A DNA stretch of 64,000 bases from Symsagittifera roscoffensis (Eukaryota; Xenacoelomorpha; Acoela; Convolutidae), in NCBI RefSeq assembly GCF_963678635.1, contig NC_087069.1, positions 53,764,635-53,828,634 of the forward strand. The letters are read 5' to 3'. Within the stretch, counting starts at the first letter, position 1, and each line of letters begins with the position of its first letter. Positions 13,361 to 22,051 of the stretch are shown here, in pieces. The position numbers and the translations under genes were made by a program. The notes under the pieces were generated by a model, which worked only from the letters and a program-made list of their open reading frames with translations, made no database searches and had not been told where the DNA came from.

Positions 13361-13984
13361 TTTTCCTCATTTTCTCTAGTTGGTAATCTTGAGCCTGCAT
13401 TGAGTATTGCGTTCGTATATTATGACTTGGTGATGTACATCTGGTTTCATAGGAAACTTAGTTTTTTTTGTGATTGATAATTTGATAATTTGTGTCTTAG
13501 AAGGGTTTAAAAAAAATCAGTTTAAAAAAATCAACTGGTTGATCAATATTGTTCTATCGGTATTTTCATTGATTATAAATATATTGTTGTTGTTGTTGGT
13601 TTCAATAGAAATGCCCTTCATCTTCTGAGAAATGAGGTTCACTTCTTTTATTGAAATGTCCGTATGATAAATAGTGTTAATTTTGTTGGAAAAATGAAGA
13701 GTTTGTTTGTGAATTGTTTGAGTGCTCCGATTTTCATGGAAGCTAATTGATTGGGATTTTGTACAATTGGGTGGTTGCTGATTATAGTTTTATTCAAGGG
13801 ATTGCTAACTTGCACTGGGTGGGCTATGTGATGACTGACGTTATCGTTTGCAAATCATCATAGAACTTCTTTGCAAAAAAGTTTCCAATTGTTTTATTCT
13901 TCTAAAGTATCGGATTTTGGTTATCGATTTGTGTGTTTGATAATCCATTTGGGAGTAAAGATATTTGACCCATTACTATGACGA

Positions 13985-15292
13985 GTAGTGGGATGAAGTC
14001 ATCATCAAAATTATCGTTACAAGGAATCAGTTTTTGTCTTTGTTAGTTTGTTTAATTCAATACGACTTACTGTTGATTCCAAGTATATGTTCATATTGAT
14101 TGCTTGTTAAAAAAATGTTCTTTTCAGTTTTAATAGTTTTGATGATGCTGTTGTTGCTTCTGCGTCAAAAAATAGCGTTAATTAGTTTATTTGTTCAGCT
14201 TATTGTTATTGTGGAAACGGGTGTTAATTATAGTATGTTGTCTTGTGATTGTTGTGTGGTTAAGTGAGATACTTTGTTGTGTTGTTGTTTGTTTTGTTTT
14301 AACTGTTTTTTCATGAGTAAAATGCAAAAGTGTTTGAACTTTGTACTTCGATGCAAATTTTCTTGTGCATTTATCAAATTTGATCTTAGACTGTTCTCAG
14401 CTGTTCTATCGTACCAAATTGTTTTTTTTTTATTTTTTGGCGTTCTATCAGCTGCAAATGGAGTTTACTTTAAAATTTTTTGTTGAATTGTTGAGCTTGA
14501 AACATCATTCCGTATGTCAAGTAGAAAATCATAACTCTATTTAGGGTCCCATACGTAATCTGTTTCATCTGTCAGCAGTGTATTTTCGTCACAAGGTGAA
14601 CAATATATTTTCTAGATTGTACTTTTAGGTTTAAATTACGCTGAAAAAATTATTTTATAAGCCATGCTGGATTCTTTGTATATCATTTTGTCTGAGAATT
14701 TCTATATCAAACTAATTTTTACCAATTGGGTATGAAATTTTTTTAAAAAATGATAGAATTTTTTTCTTACTGCTGAGTGTCGAGATGTTTGTGGTGTTGA
14801 TACAAAAATTGTTTCATCTATGTCTAGTATGGAGATATAATTTAAGATGAGCAAAATAGTATTATTGTTAAATAATGAAATGGCTTGATGACATTTTTGT
14901 AAACCATATTGTGAGATTAAATTAAATTTGCTTGTTAGATATTGGTCTAGTATCTGCCTTTATAAATTTACTGCTCGAGTTTTTTGTCGGCATGGGCTGT
15001 TGCCTTATATTGATTTTCAAAAAAAATTTCTGTGATGTGGTTATGAAGAAATTGTAATTGTCCGAATGATCGTTTATTGGTCTGATCTATGGCGATTGGT
15101 AGGATGATGTCAGCATCAAAACTATCCTTACATTGAATGAATTTTTGTCTCTGTTATCTTGTTACTTTCAATATGCCTTATATCCTGATTCCAAGTATAT
15201 GTTCATACTGATCTATTTTTAAACTTTCGTCTTTTCATTTTTTTGATGATGCTGTTGCTGCTTCAGCATCGAAAAATAGCGATAATCGTTAA
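13985..15292 (-). repeat. Duplicated ~200-bp block inside the fossil Gypsy
   Basis: Blocks at about 13,985-14,185 and 15,098-15,292 are related over their whole length. Both contain GATTCCAAGTATATGTTCATA (21 bp, at 14,075 and 15,187, offset 1,112 bp) and a TTTGATGATGCTGTTG block. On the minus strand each runs into an acidic peptide (DDDFIPLLV or DADIILPIA) resembling DDDDIFPFIV near the start of the intact element's second ORF. The fossil therefore carries a roughly 1.1-kb tandem duplication of its 5' coding region. Confidence 0.65.
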
Positions 15293-15300
15293 CTTGTTTG

Positions 15301-17291
15301 TTTTGATTGCTTCTTTCAAATCAGAGACTTAGATTTTGTCATTAGTGTTATAATGTTTGTTGTAAAGTCCAGGTGTTAATTGCTAGTTTCTGAACAACTT
15401 TTTCTTACTATTTTTGAGATTTTAGTAGAAATCGGGTAATTTTTTTGTGGCAAGATGGGTTGGGGAGAGAGTACATCAGTTCGATTGAAGTATAACTTAC
15501 TGCTCTGAAACGTATGTGGCGTTTCTTACCTTCAAGTAGTCCTAAACCTAAATGGTGATCGATGAGATCGAGAACTGAAGAGTAGTGAGTCAAAGCACAA
15601 GGTTCAGTTAGAACACAAGCAGATTGTTTGATATTACTTTAGAGCTTACTCTTTTTAGTGCCTAGGTCAATCTAAGTGAAGGAATAATAACTGAATTTCT
15701 TCACTGTTTAACTAAGTGTTGAGAAAAAATGCAGAGTGAATTGACATTTTAGATCATTAAACATGCATTTAAAGATAAAACGTAATATATCAAAGAAAAG
15801 ATTCGATGATCTGATTTTGAGAAAGATTTAAGTAAAAAGGCTTTTTCATGAAAAAATTAGGACTAAAGATCAGAGAAAAACCTCACCAAGCTGGTGTAGA
15901 GATTAAAATTTACGATTTCAGGAGGTGTAAAATCAAAGAGAAAACTTGATTTCAAGTAATCAAAAATGAGATAGCTAAAAATGATTGAAGTTCAAGAAAA
16001 TTCTCGATAATCTTGGTTTTTGATCAAATCAGTATTTTGTTTTTAGATTGTTTTCAGAAAAAAATTACTATAAAAATTGATGATTATCGAGAAACAAAGA
16101 AGAATCACAAACAAAAATAAAGTGCTTGTTTCAAAGTGCTTATCATATTCTATCATACTATATCATATCCAATTTAGAAAATTTATGAAAAAAATAATAA
16201 TTTACTGTTACTTTTTGGAAACAAAAAACGAACTTCGCTGAACATATTTTTTAAAAAGGTTTTATGAAGTTAGCAAAAGCAAGTTTTTGGAATACTTAGT
16301 TGTATAACAAGCCTTTTTCCATAGTATTTGAACTGTTTTTTGGACCATGTAATAAAAAAAAATGCCACTATTTTATTTTGGTTGAGTTATCAACCAAGCT
16401 TAGATGAGTTTCGAAAAAAATGATTGAAAAAAGCTTTTCATACAATTTTCTTCTATGAAAATTGTATTATCAGGATTGTTCCTTCTATTCTTGTATATAT
16501 CTCAACCCGGGAAATCTTTTAAATCAAGAATTTACAGACAGCTGATCAGTTAACTAGCTGTTTTACTCAAATCTAACTGAGCAAGGACAATTCAGTAAAT
16601 GGAAATGTTATGCAATTTAGAAAAAAATCGACTTTCGGTTGAACAAAATAAATAGCAATCTTTTGTTTAGCATAGGATGGAGAGGTTGATTTTTGCCTTA
16701 AAATTTGACTTGATAATTTTTTCTCAAGAAATAAATAGCCTAAGCAAATGGTAAAATTCAATCTTTTTTTGTAAGGTTGCTAATTATAAGGTTCAAATCA
16801 AACTTTGTGAAAATATAACCAGCATTGTTCCATTGATGAAAAATTTATCGAGGCTGCCACTAAAAATTGTACAGAAGAAAGCGTTTAGAAACTTTTCAAT
16901 CAATTTTTTTTACTGGTGATTGAGAATCAATAATCATGAATCGGGTGATTGATAATGGATAATCATTCTAAATGAAGAGCTAACTAGCTATGTTTTGATT
17001 TTTTTTGCTGGAAGAGTTTCAATCAATTAATTTGCAGTATGTTTACCGAGTAGCTCTTTGTAATTATCATCACCTCATGTTTGATAAATTCACAACATTC
17101 CACTCCAAACGGCTGAAAGCATTAAGTCGTCTAGTTGTACAGAATTTTTTCTAATTCTCTAATTCAAGGATGGTGATCGCTCTTTTTTGCATCTGGAGCG
17201 CAATTTACGATAAGATATCAAACAGGGCTACGGTTTCATAATTGAAAAAAAAAAACATTTTTATCACCCTTTGTATCCATATGCAAACAGC
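15301..17291. other. AT-rich DNA, no gene recognised
   Basis: It may include the 5' leader or LTR of the minus-strand fossil element, but no LTR-like repeat pair or primer-binding site was recognised. The ORFs at 15,408-15,593 and 16,573-16,761 (minus) are short and featureless. Confidence 0.35.
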
Positions 17292-17299
17292 CCATCAGC

Positions 17300-17694
17300 C
17301 AGGGGTGGATATAGGGGGGGGGGGGGGAGTTGCGGGCGGGATTGACGCCTTTCTCTTAGGGATTCGACCCCATGCCGACCCAAAGGGTCCCCCCTTTGAT
17401 ACTTTTTCAGAAATCCATTTTTGGCCGACCCACCCCAAAATTTTTTCAAAGGGCGCCTTTGGCGCCAATATACACTAACTTTGAGGGGAAGCGCGCGCCA
17501 AAAAAACGCGATTTTTTTGTCAAATTTTTTCAAAAAGTGGCCAAAAAAGGCCTGTTTTGACTGTTTTTTTTTTATTTTCCCTGCTGCGCTGAAAATTTAG
17601 TCAAAATAGGGACAAAACAGCTCTTTGGGAGAGCTCGAAAAATGAAAAATCAATTTGGTCGAACTACCTCGAGAAAATCCTAGATCCGCCCCTG
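17300..17694. mobile_element. Non-autonomous hAT-like DNA transposon (MITE), 395 bp
   Basis: The ends are imperfect terminal inverted repeats: left CAGGGGTGGATATAGG, right (reverse complement) CAGGGGCGGATCTAGG. They are flanked by an 8-bp target duplication with one mismatch, CCATCAGC (17,292-17,299) and CCAGCAGC (17,695-17,702). An 8-bp duplication and CAGGGG-type ends are typical of hAT elements. The interior has G and T homopolymers and no transposase. Confidence 0.75.
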
Positions 17695-17702
17695 CCAGCA
17701 GC

Positions 17703-18524
17703 CATACCATTTATTGTTTAAAATAGTTTTTCAGAATTTTGCGCCAATTTTTTAAAAGCTTTGTTTCATGGTTACTGACTGCGTCGATTGACGAGATCGG
17801 AAAAACAACACAGAACTCTGGTCTGATTTGTTGTTTATAAGAAAGTGTTCTGATATCAATCGTAAAAAGTCTATCATTTCTTTGAGTATAACATTACATA
17901 GATCTTTTTCCTAAAATTTGTTCAAAACTAAAGTTTGTCCAAAACTAAAATTCCTAAAAAATATTCTTCAATTAAGCTTTCAACAATTACAAAATCATCC
18001 TAAAACCTTTTTTTGATCCTCCGGCTTGTTTCTTTGGCTAAAAATTAGTAGTCATATACAAATTCGAAAACCCAAGCGAGAACAAACGGTGTTGCCTTTC
18101 CTGTTTCCGTCTCTTCATGGATGGTGGCTTCATAAATTTTATCTGTTAAAAATTCTAGTATAAGTTTGAACACCTGTACTTTTGGACTGCAAGTTTCATT
18201 GCAGCTTAGAGGAAGATATTTGTTTCAAGTGATTTGACTTGTTTGTGATTTTAAATGTGACGAAATATTTGTTCATTTTAAAGTGTTTAAACTGCATTGA
18301 AGCTATGATTGGAAAGGAAACTTTTTCTCTCAAACTTGTTGCTAACTGCTTTCTAAGAGAATGAAAAGTGCTGAGCTGAAATTAAATGAAAAAAGGGTTC
18401 ACAAAAGGTACAATATTCTCGCAGCTTGCTACATCTAAACTCTACTCAAAGCTAGTCACTAAACAGGAGTTTGTAAGTTTTTATTTTGGTTGTTTGGTTT
18501 TTTGTTGCGTATCTTGTCTTCAAT
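17703..18524. other. Intergenic DNA, no gene recognised
   Basis: No RNA gene, repeat or coding sequence could be supported. It lies downstream of the minus-strand cysteine-rich exon. Confidence 0.35.
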
Positions 18525-18530
18525 TTTATT
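18525..18530 (-). promoter_or_regulatory. Poly(A) signal AATAAA
   Basis: AATAAA on the minus strand, about 20 bp past the stop codon of the cysteine-rich exon, supporting this as the last exon of a real transcript. Confidence 0.6.
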
Positions 18531-18549
18531 CATTTTTTTGACTTTCTGG

Positions 18550-18736
18550 CTACCTTTGGACACATATTTCCAAGTATTTGTCACATTGGTAGTTCGCTGG
18601 ACAGTCAGGATGGGGGTAGACATAGTTCATGAACGTGCATTGCATAGGCTTACACTCATTCAGGTCCTCGTGGCACTTCTGAGCTACCGGACAATCAGCT
18701 GGCTTCTTACACCATATTCCTGCACAAACAATCAAA
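18550..18736 (-). CDS. Terminal exon of a cysteine-rich secreted peptide
   Basis: The exon encodes about 62 residues ending in TAG. After a hydrophobic stretch (LIVCAG), probably the tail of a signal peptide, come eight cysteines spaced C-x5-C-x5-C-x6-C-x4-C-x11-C-x5-C-x6-C. They form two related halves, each with a DCP motif followed by C-x6-C, suggesting an internal duplication and four disulphides per chain. On the minus strand a pyrimidine-rich tract ending TTTTATCAG precedes the exon at 18,737, a good 3' splice site, and there is no ATG upstream in frame, so at least one 5' exon lies at higher coordinates. That exon could lie beyond the Gypsy insertion at 19,225, which would then sit in an intron. 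I do not recognise the family and make no claim of activity. Confidence 0.55.
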
Positions 18737-19224
18737 CTGATAAAAGAAAGAAAAACTTAAAGGCTATTATACAAACCGATCCCCCTAACATTAAGACACG
18801 TTAAGTTTTTCATTTTTGTTTCTTCTTGGCACATGAGACAAATTTTTTTAAAGTTTGTCATCAGATTTAAGCAATTCACAATCAATGATAACCCCAGAAG
18901 TTTATAAATTTGATAAAACAATCTGGGGGTCTGAAGTAGAACCAATACAAAATAACTCAAACTAACACAAATTTCCCGCTAAAACTGGAGGTCATTTTTC
19001 CTTCATAATTAAAAAATCATTTTTCGTTTCGGGAAATCGTATTAAATATCGAATGATTTTACAATGATAAGTATGAAGATCAAATATTTTCATTAAAAAC
19101 GAACGGGTTGAGTTGCTTGACCTAATTTTTGACCGAAATAGATCAGATAAGGGGATGCATGCTGTTCAATCCAAAGTCTGTGGTAACAAACAGTCTTTTC
19201 GGCCAAACACAGTTTCATATCATG
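18737..19224. other. Flank of the Gypsy insertion
   Basis: Intron or intergenic DNA upstream (minus strand) of the cysteine-rich exon. The last four bases before the LTR (19,221-19,224, CATG) are the left copy of the target duplication; the right copy is 46,814-46,817. Confidence 0.5.
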
Positions 19225-19634
19225 TGGAACCTGATCTAAACTACATTTTATGATTGGATAAATTAGATATTTTACCAATGTAAAGTATTTAATATTAACC
19301 AATCATGATCCATCTGACTAACAATCCACTTATTTGTAAGTGCTGAAATTACTTGTAATTTCAGCACCAGAGAGATTTGAATTTAACTTAGAAGTTAGTT
19401 GAACTCTCCCGAGTACTTCAGCAGCCGCAATAAACCAGTATACCCTAGATCTATTGAGCCTAGCAGAGACTAGTTAAACAACCTGAGACTAGATAGTATA
19501 AGAGTAAGATTAGGATCGGTATTAGACTAAGAAGTTGCACGAATCTATCCGGCCGAAAATAAGATAGCGTGACGAGCAGACGGTGTACCCTATCCGAAAT
19601 TACTCTATGAGTTATACACTTCGGTCATAACTCA
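19225..19634 (+). repeat. 5' LTR (410 bp)
   Basis: Starts TG and ends CA, and matches 46,404-46,813 with no difference found by line-by-line comparison. It contains AATAAA at 19,429-19,434, a candidate poly(A) signal, a perfect 28-nt hairpin at 19,340-19,367, and an 8-bp inverted repeat at its end (TGAGTTAT 19,608-19,615, ATAACTCA 19,627-19,634). A clear TATA box ahead of the AATAAA was not assigned. Confidence 0.92.
19340..19367. promoter_or_regulatory. Perfect 13-bp hairpin in the LTR
   Basis: GTGCTGAAATTAC, a TT loop, then GTAATTTCAGCAC: a perfect inverted repeat of 13 bp with a 2-nt loop. The other copy is at 46,519-46,546. It could be a dimeric protein-binding site or an RNA hairpin near the transcript ends; the role is not shown by sequence. 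Confidence 0.7.
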
Positions 19635-19636
19635 TC

Positions 19637-19654
19637 TGGTGCGACCATAAGTCT
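19637..19654 (+). promoter_or_regulatory. Candidate tRNA primer-binding site
   Basis: TGGTGCGACCATAAGTC begins two bases after the LTR. Primer-binding sites start with TGG, complementary to the CCA end of a tRNA, and lie at or just after the LTR. I did not identify the tRNA. Confidence 0.6.
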
Positions 19655-19721
19655 CGAACAAGACCTTAATAGTTTAGAATTAACCAATAATAGATTAGAA
19701 TTTAGACAAAATATTTACAAA

Positions 19722-19955
19722 ATGTTATACGACAGTAATTTAATCGAAATGTCTCTACGACTCAATAGATCAGAGCCAATATTCCGAACGATAACAGAAC
19801 TACCCGGAATTGGAAGAAGACCTCGAACCAGAGACGACATACGACAAAGCAGAAACTTACCATATAGTTATATGATAGTTCGGCAAAAGCCAGAACAAAC
19901 TTTTGTATTTAGAATACTACTAGCAATCAATTTAGATTTTCATTTGCAAACATAA
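19722..19955 (+). CDS. Leader ORF, 77 aa, unknown
   Basis: The first ATG after the LTR opens an Arg-rich 77-residue frame (contains GIGRRPRTRDDIRQSR). No domain is recognised. It sits about 930 bp upstream of the next ORF. It could be a small protein, an upstream ORF controlling translation, or a leader exon that donates an ATG to spliced messages, which would help explain the methionine-free frame at 33,144. None of these is shown directly. Confidence 0.35.
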   Translation: MLYDSNLIEMSLRLNRSEPIFRTITELPGIGRRPRTRDDIRQSRNLPYSYMIVRQKPEQTFVFRILLAINLDFHLQT

Positions 19956-20282
19956 AATTTTGAAGTCAATCTTCAAAATCATTTCAGGCGCTAAACAAAA
20001 TTATTAATATACAATAACGATTGATAAAAAGATCTCAGATCGTTTTCCTAAATTCTGCAGTAATATACAAAACATGTTTGAAAAATATTTATTGAAAAAT
20101 CAAAATAAAAATTAGTAGCATGACAATAAATGGTTAGTAATTATAAATCATCCTGTTGTTCCAGCTTCATCACCTAAACATAACAGCATTCATAAGCTCA
20201 CTAATATCATAAAAATACTAAATCTTTTCCTTACACAAATTTAAATCATTTTAAAACTTAAATTCACTTAATTTTAAAATCA

Positions 20283-20770
20283 GATCATCAAGGCTTATCC
20301 TTGGATCTTAAATCATTTTCTATTTAATTAAATTTAAAACTTGATCATCAAGGCCTATCCTTGGATCAAAAAGAACAACTTTGTTCTCCCCCACCCACTT
20401 AACTAGTGTCTAACGACCTCAAACGTCGATTCACTATCCAACCCTTTCTAAAAACCCAGGACTAATAGAAATTTTTAAACAAAACTAATCATTCAAATTA
20501 GGATAAACAGTGAAGAACTTCGGTTATTCATCCTTCACTTGATCCCCCCTCTTACCAGACCCAGGATAAATCTTAGACTTAGTAAGTTTAAAATAGTATC
20601 TAACGAACTACTCGCGTTCTAATTATACCTGAACCTTGTGGATCGATTTACTATTCTCCAACCCTGAACACAATCACTACTCTTAAGTAAGATTAAGTAA
20701 GTTAACACCTTAGCTTATACTAGCCACGAGAAAGTATAAAATCATTCTTCGGATTCGATATACTTTTCTC
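20283..20770 (+). promoter_or_regulatory. Array of stem-loops in the 5' leader
   Basis: At least six inverted repeats lie in 490 bp: 20,283-20,307 and 20,343-20,367 (two near-identical stems, GATC-AT-CAAGG against CCTTGGATC), 20,372-20,387 (AGAACAA/TTGTTCT, 2-nt loop), 20,404-20,436 (TAGTG/CACTA with inner CGAC/GTCG), 20,509-20,539 (AGTGAAG/CTTCACT) and 20,728-20,770 (GAGAAAGTATA against TATACTTTTCTC, one bulge). Between several stems recur AACCCTGAAC and ACCCAGG motifs. Position between primer site and first coding ORF suits packaging, dimerisation or ribosome entry. Function is inferred from position only. Confidence 0.55.
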
Positions 20771-20883
20771 CCCAACCCTGAACAAATAGACCCAGGTTAG
20801 GCTAACAAAAAAATCGTAAGGACTAACAGTTTAAGCAAATAGAAATCATTTAACAACCTTTTGCACCCGTCATCCTAAACCTT

Positions 20884-21351
20884 ATGTCATTTAAAAACCT
20901 AGGAAATAAACAAACAATCGTTTTACACAATTGTGAAATAGATAACAAAAAATACGACCTTGTAATCACACCTCATACACAAACAGTTGGATACATTCGA
21001 ACAAAACGACAAACACTAAAAAGAAAAATAATAACCAAACAAAGACAAATTACACGAAAAAGATTTTCCAAAAACCGCAACGCATTTTCAGAATCAGAAA
21101 CCAGCAGTTTAGACGAACTTTATAAATTAAAAGAATCTATAGATAAAAATTGCCCCATTCACGATCAATTATATTTCTCTGACTCAGAAACAACTTCAAA
21201 TTCATCAAAAAGAGGAAAAAGAAGAATCAAAAAGCAATATAAACACAAACCAGTACATTTATACAATTGGAATCAACCAATTAGACACATTGATAATTAC
21301 ATATTAACAGTCATCAAACGAAAAAATGAGCTCAACACACACCCCAGGTGA
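20884..21351 (+). CDS. Accessory ORF 1, basic protein, 155 aa
   Basis: An ATG-started frame rich in Lys and Arg in its middle (residues about 38-62, many RK pairs), then an acidic Ser/Glu patch (SESETSSLDE) and a second basic cluster (KRGKRRIKKQ) near residue 118. No known domain. It overlaps the next ORF by 26 bp. The basic clusters suggest nucleic-acid binding or nuclear targeting, an inference from composition. It could be part of an ancestral Gag precursor. Confidence 0.6.
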   Translation: MSFKNLGNKQTIVLHNCEIDNKKYDLVITPHTQTVGYIRTKRQTLKRKIITKQRQITRKRFSKNRNAFSESETSSLDELYKLKESIDKNCPIHDQLYFSDSETTSNSSKRGKRRIKKQYKHKPVHLYNWNQPIRHIDNYILTVIKRKNELNTHPR

Positions 21352-22051
21352 AGAAAGTCCAGATGATGATGATATCTTCCCCTTTATAGTAGATGCAACC
21401 ACTGATAGAGGACAGCATATATTTTGCAAAAATTTACTCTTAAATTTGTTTGAACCCGGAATCAGTCCATGTAAAACAGAGTTCCCAGATGTAAAAATCA
21501 AAAGACAAATTATCGATCACTATCTAAAAGATATATGTAACCTAACACAACAATACGGAATCTACTCCATAGAATTCAGCTCACCAAATCAGAATCACAA
21601 TAAATATATAATTCAAACAGACGACCTTGATTTAGAATTTTCAAAAGTATTCTCAGAATATATAAAAAGCATCCAATATCATAACTCACAAAGAGCAAAC
21701 TCCATATTCACCAATGAAGTTTTTGCGATAATATATAGTTATATCTCGATATTAGAAAAAGAAATCCAGATACCAAATGTCTCACCGACAGAAACATCTA
21801 AACATATAAGAGTACGACATGAAATCACACTACTCTCTAGTTTTCTAAATATAATTAAAGAAAATTTCACGAAAGATGAAGTTTCACAACATACAAAACA
21901 CGACTTACAAAAAACTTTGGCATGGTTCATAATAGATTATTTTACACATAATATTGATTTAATTTCACAAGCAAGAAAAAATTTTAGACCCCAAAACTCA
22001 AACAATGATACTGCCATCACAGAACAATCAGACTCCGAATGGGTCATCTAA
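21326..22051 (+). CDS. Accessory ORF 2, 241 aa, Gag-upstream protein
   Basis: Begins with an acidic peptide (SPDDDDIFPFIVDATTD) followed by predicted helical sequence without recognised motifs and an acidic C-terminus. It overlaps the previous ORF by 26 bp and the Gag-Pol ORF by 47 bp in other frames, so translation likely uses re-initiation, leaky scanning or frameshifting. The acidic N-terminal motif is recognisable twice in the fossil Gypsy at 13,985-15,292, so this ORF belongs to the family and is not a chance frame. A matrix-like or structural role is possible but unproven. Confidence 0.6.
   Translation: MSSTHTPGEESPDDDDIFPFIVDATTDRGQHIFCKNLLLNLFEPGISPCKTEFPDVKIKRQIIDHYLKDICNLTQQYGIYSIEFSSPNQNHNKYIIQTDDLDLEFSKVFSEYIKSIQYHNSQRANSIFTNEVFAIIYSYISILEKEIQIPNVSPTETSKHIRVRHEITLLSSFLNIIKENFTKDEVSQHTKHDLQKTLAWFIIDYFTHNIDLISQARKNFRPQNSNNDTAITEQSDSEWVI

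Larger units (their letters stand above)
7981..15300 (-). mobile_element. Decayed Ty3/Gypsy element, mainly on the minus strand
   Basis: Reading the minus strand from about 15,300 down to 7,981 gives, in retroelement order, remnants matching the 19-47 kb element: an Asp-rich motif of its second ORF (twice), Gag (13,236 down to about 13,075), RNase H (about 10,345-10,200), integrase core (about 8,850-8,681) and integrase C-terminus (8,259-7,981). The base skew agrees: the plus strand is T/G-rich here and A/C-rich in the intact element. Frames are broken throughout. It is an older, divergent relative of the element at 19,225. Its LTRs were not identified. Confidence 0.75.
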
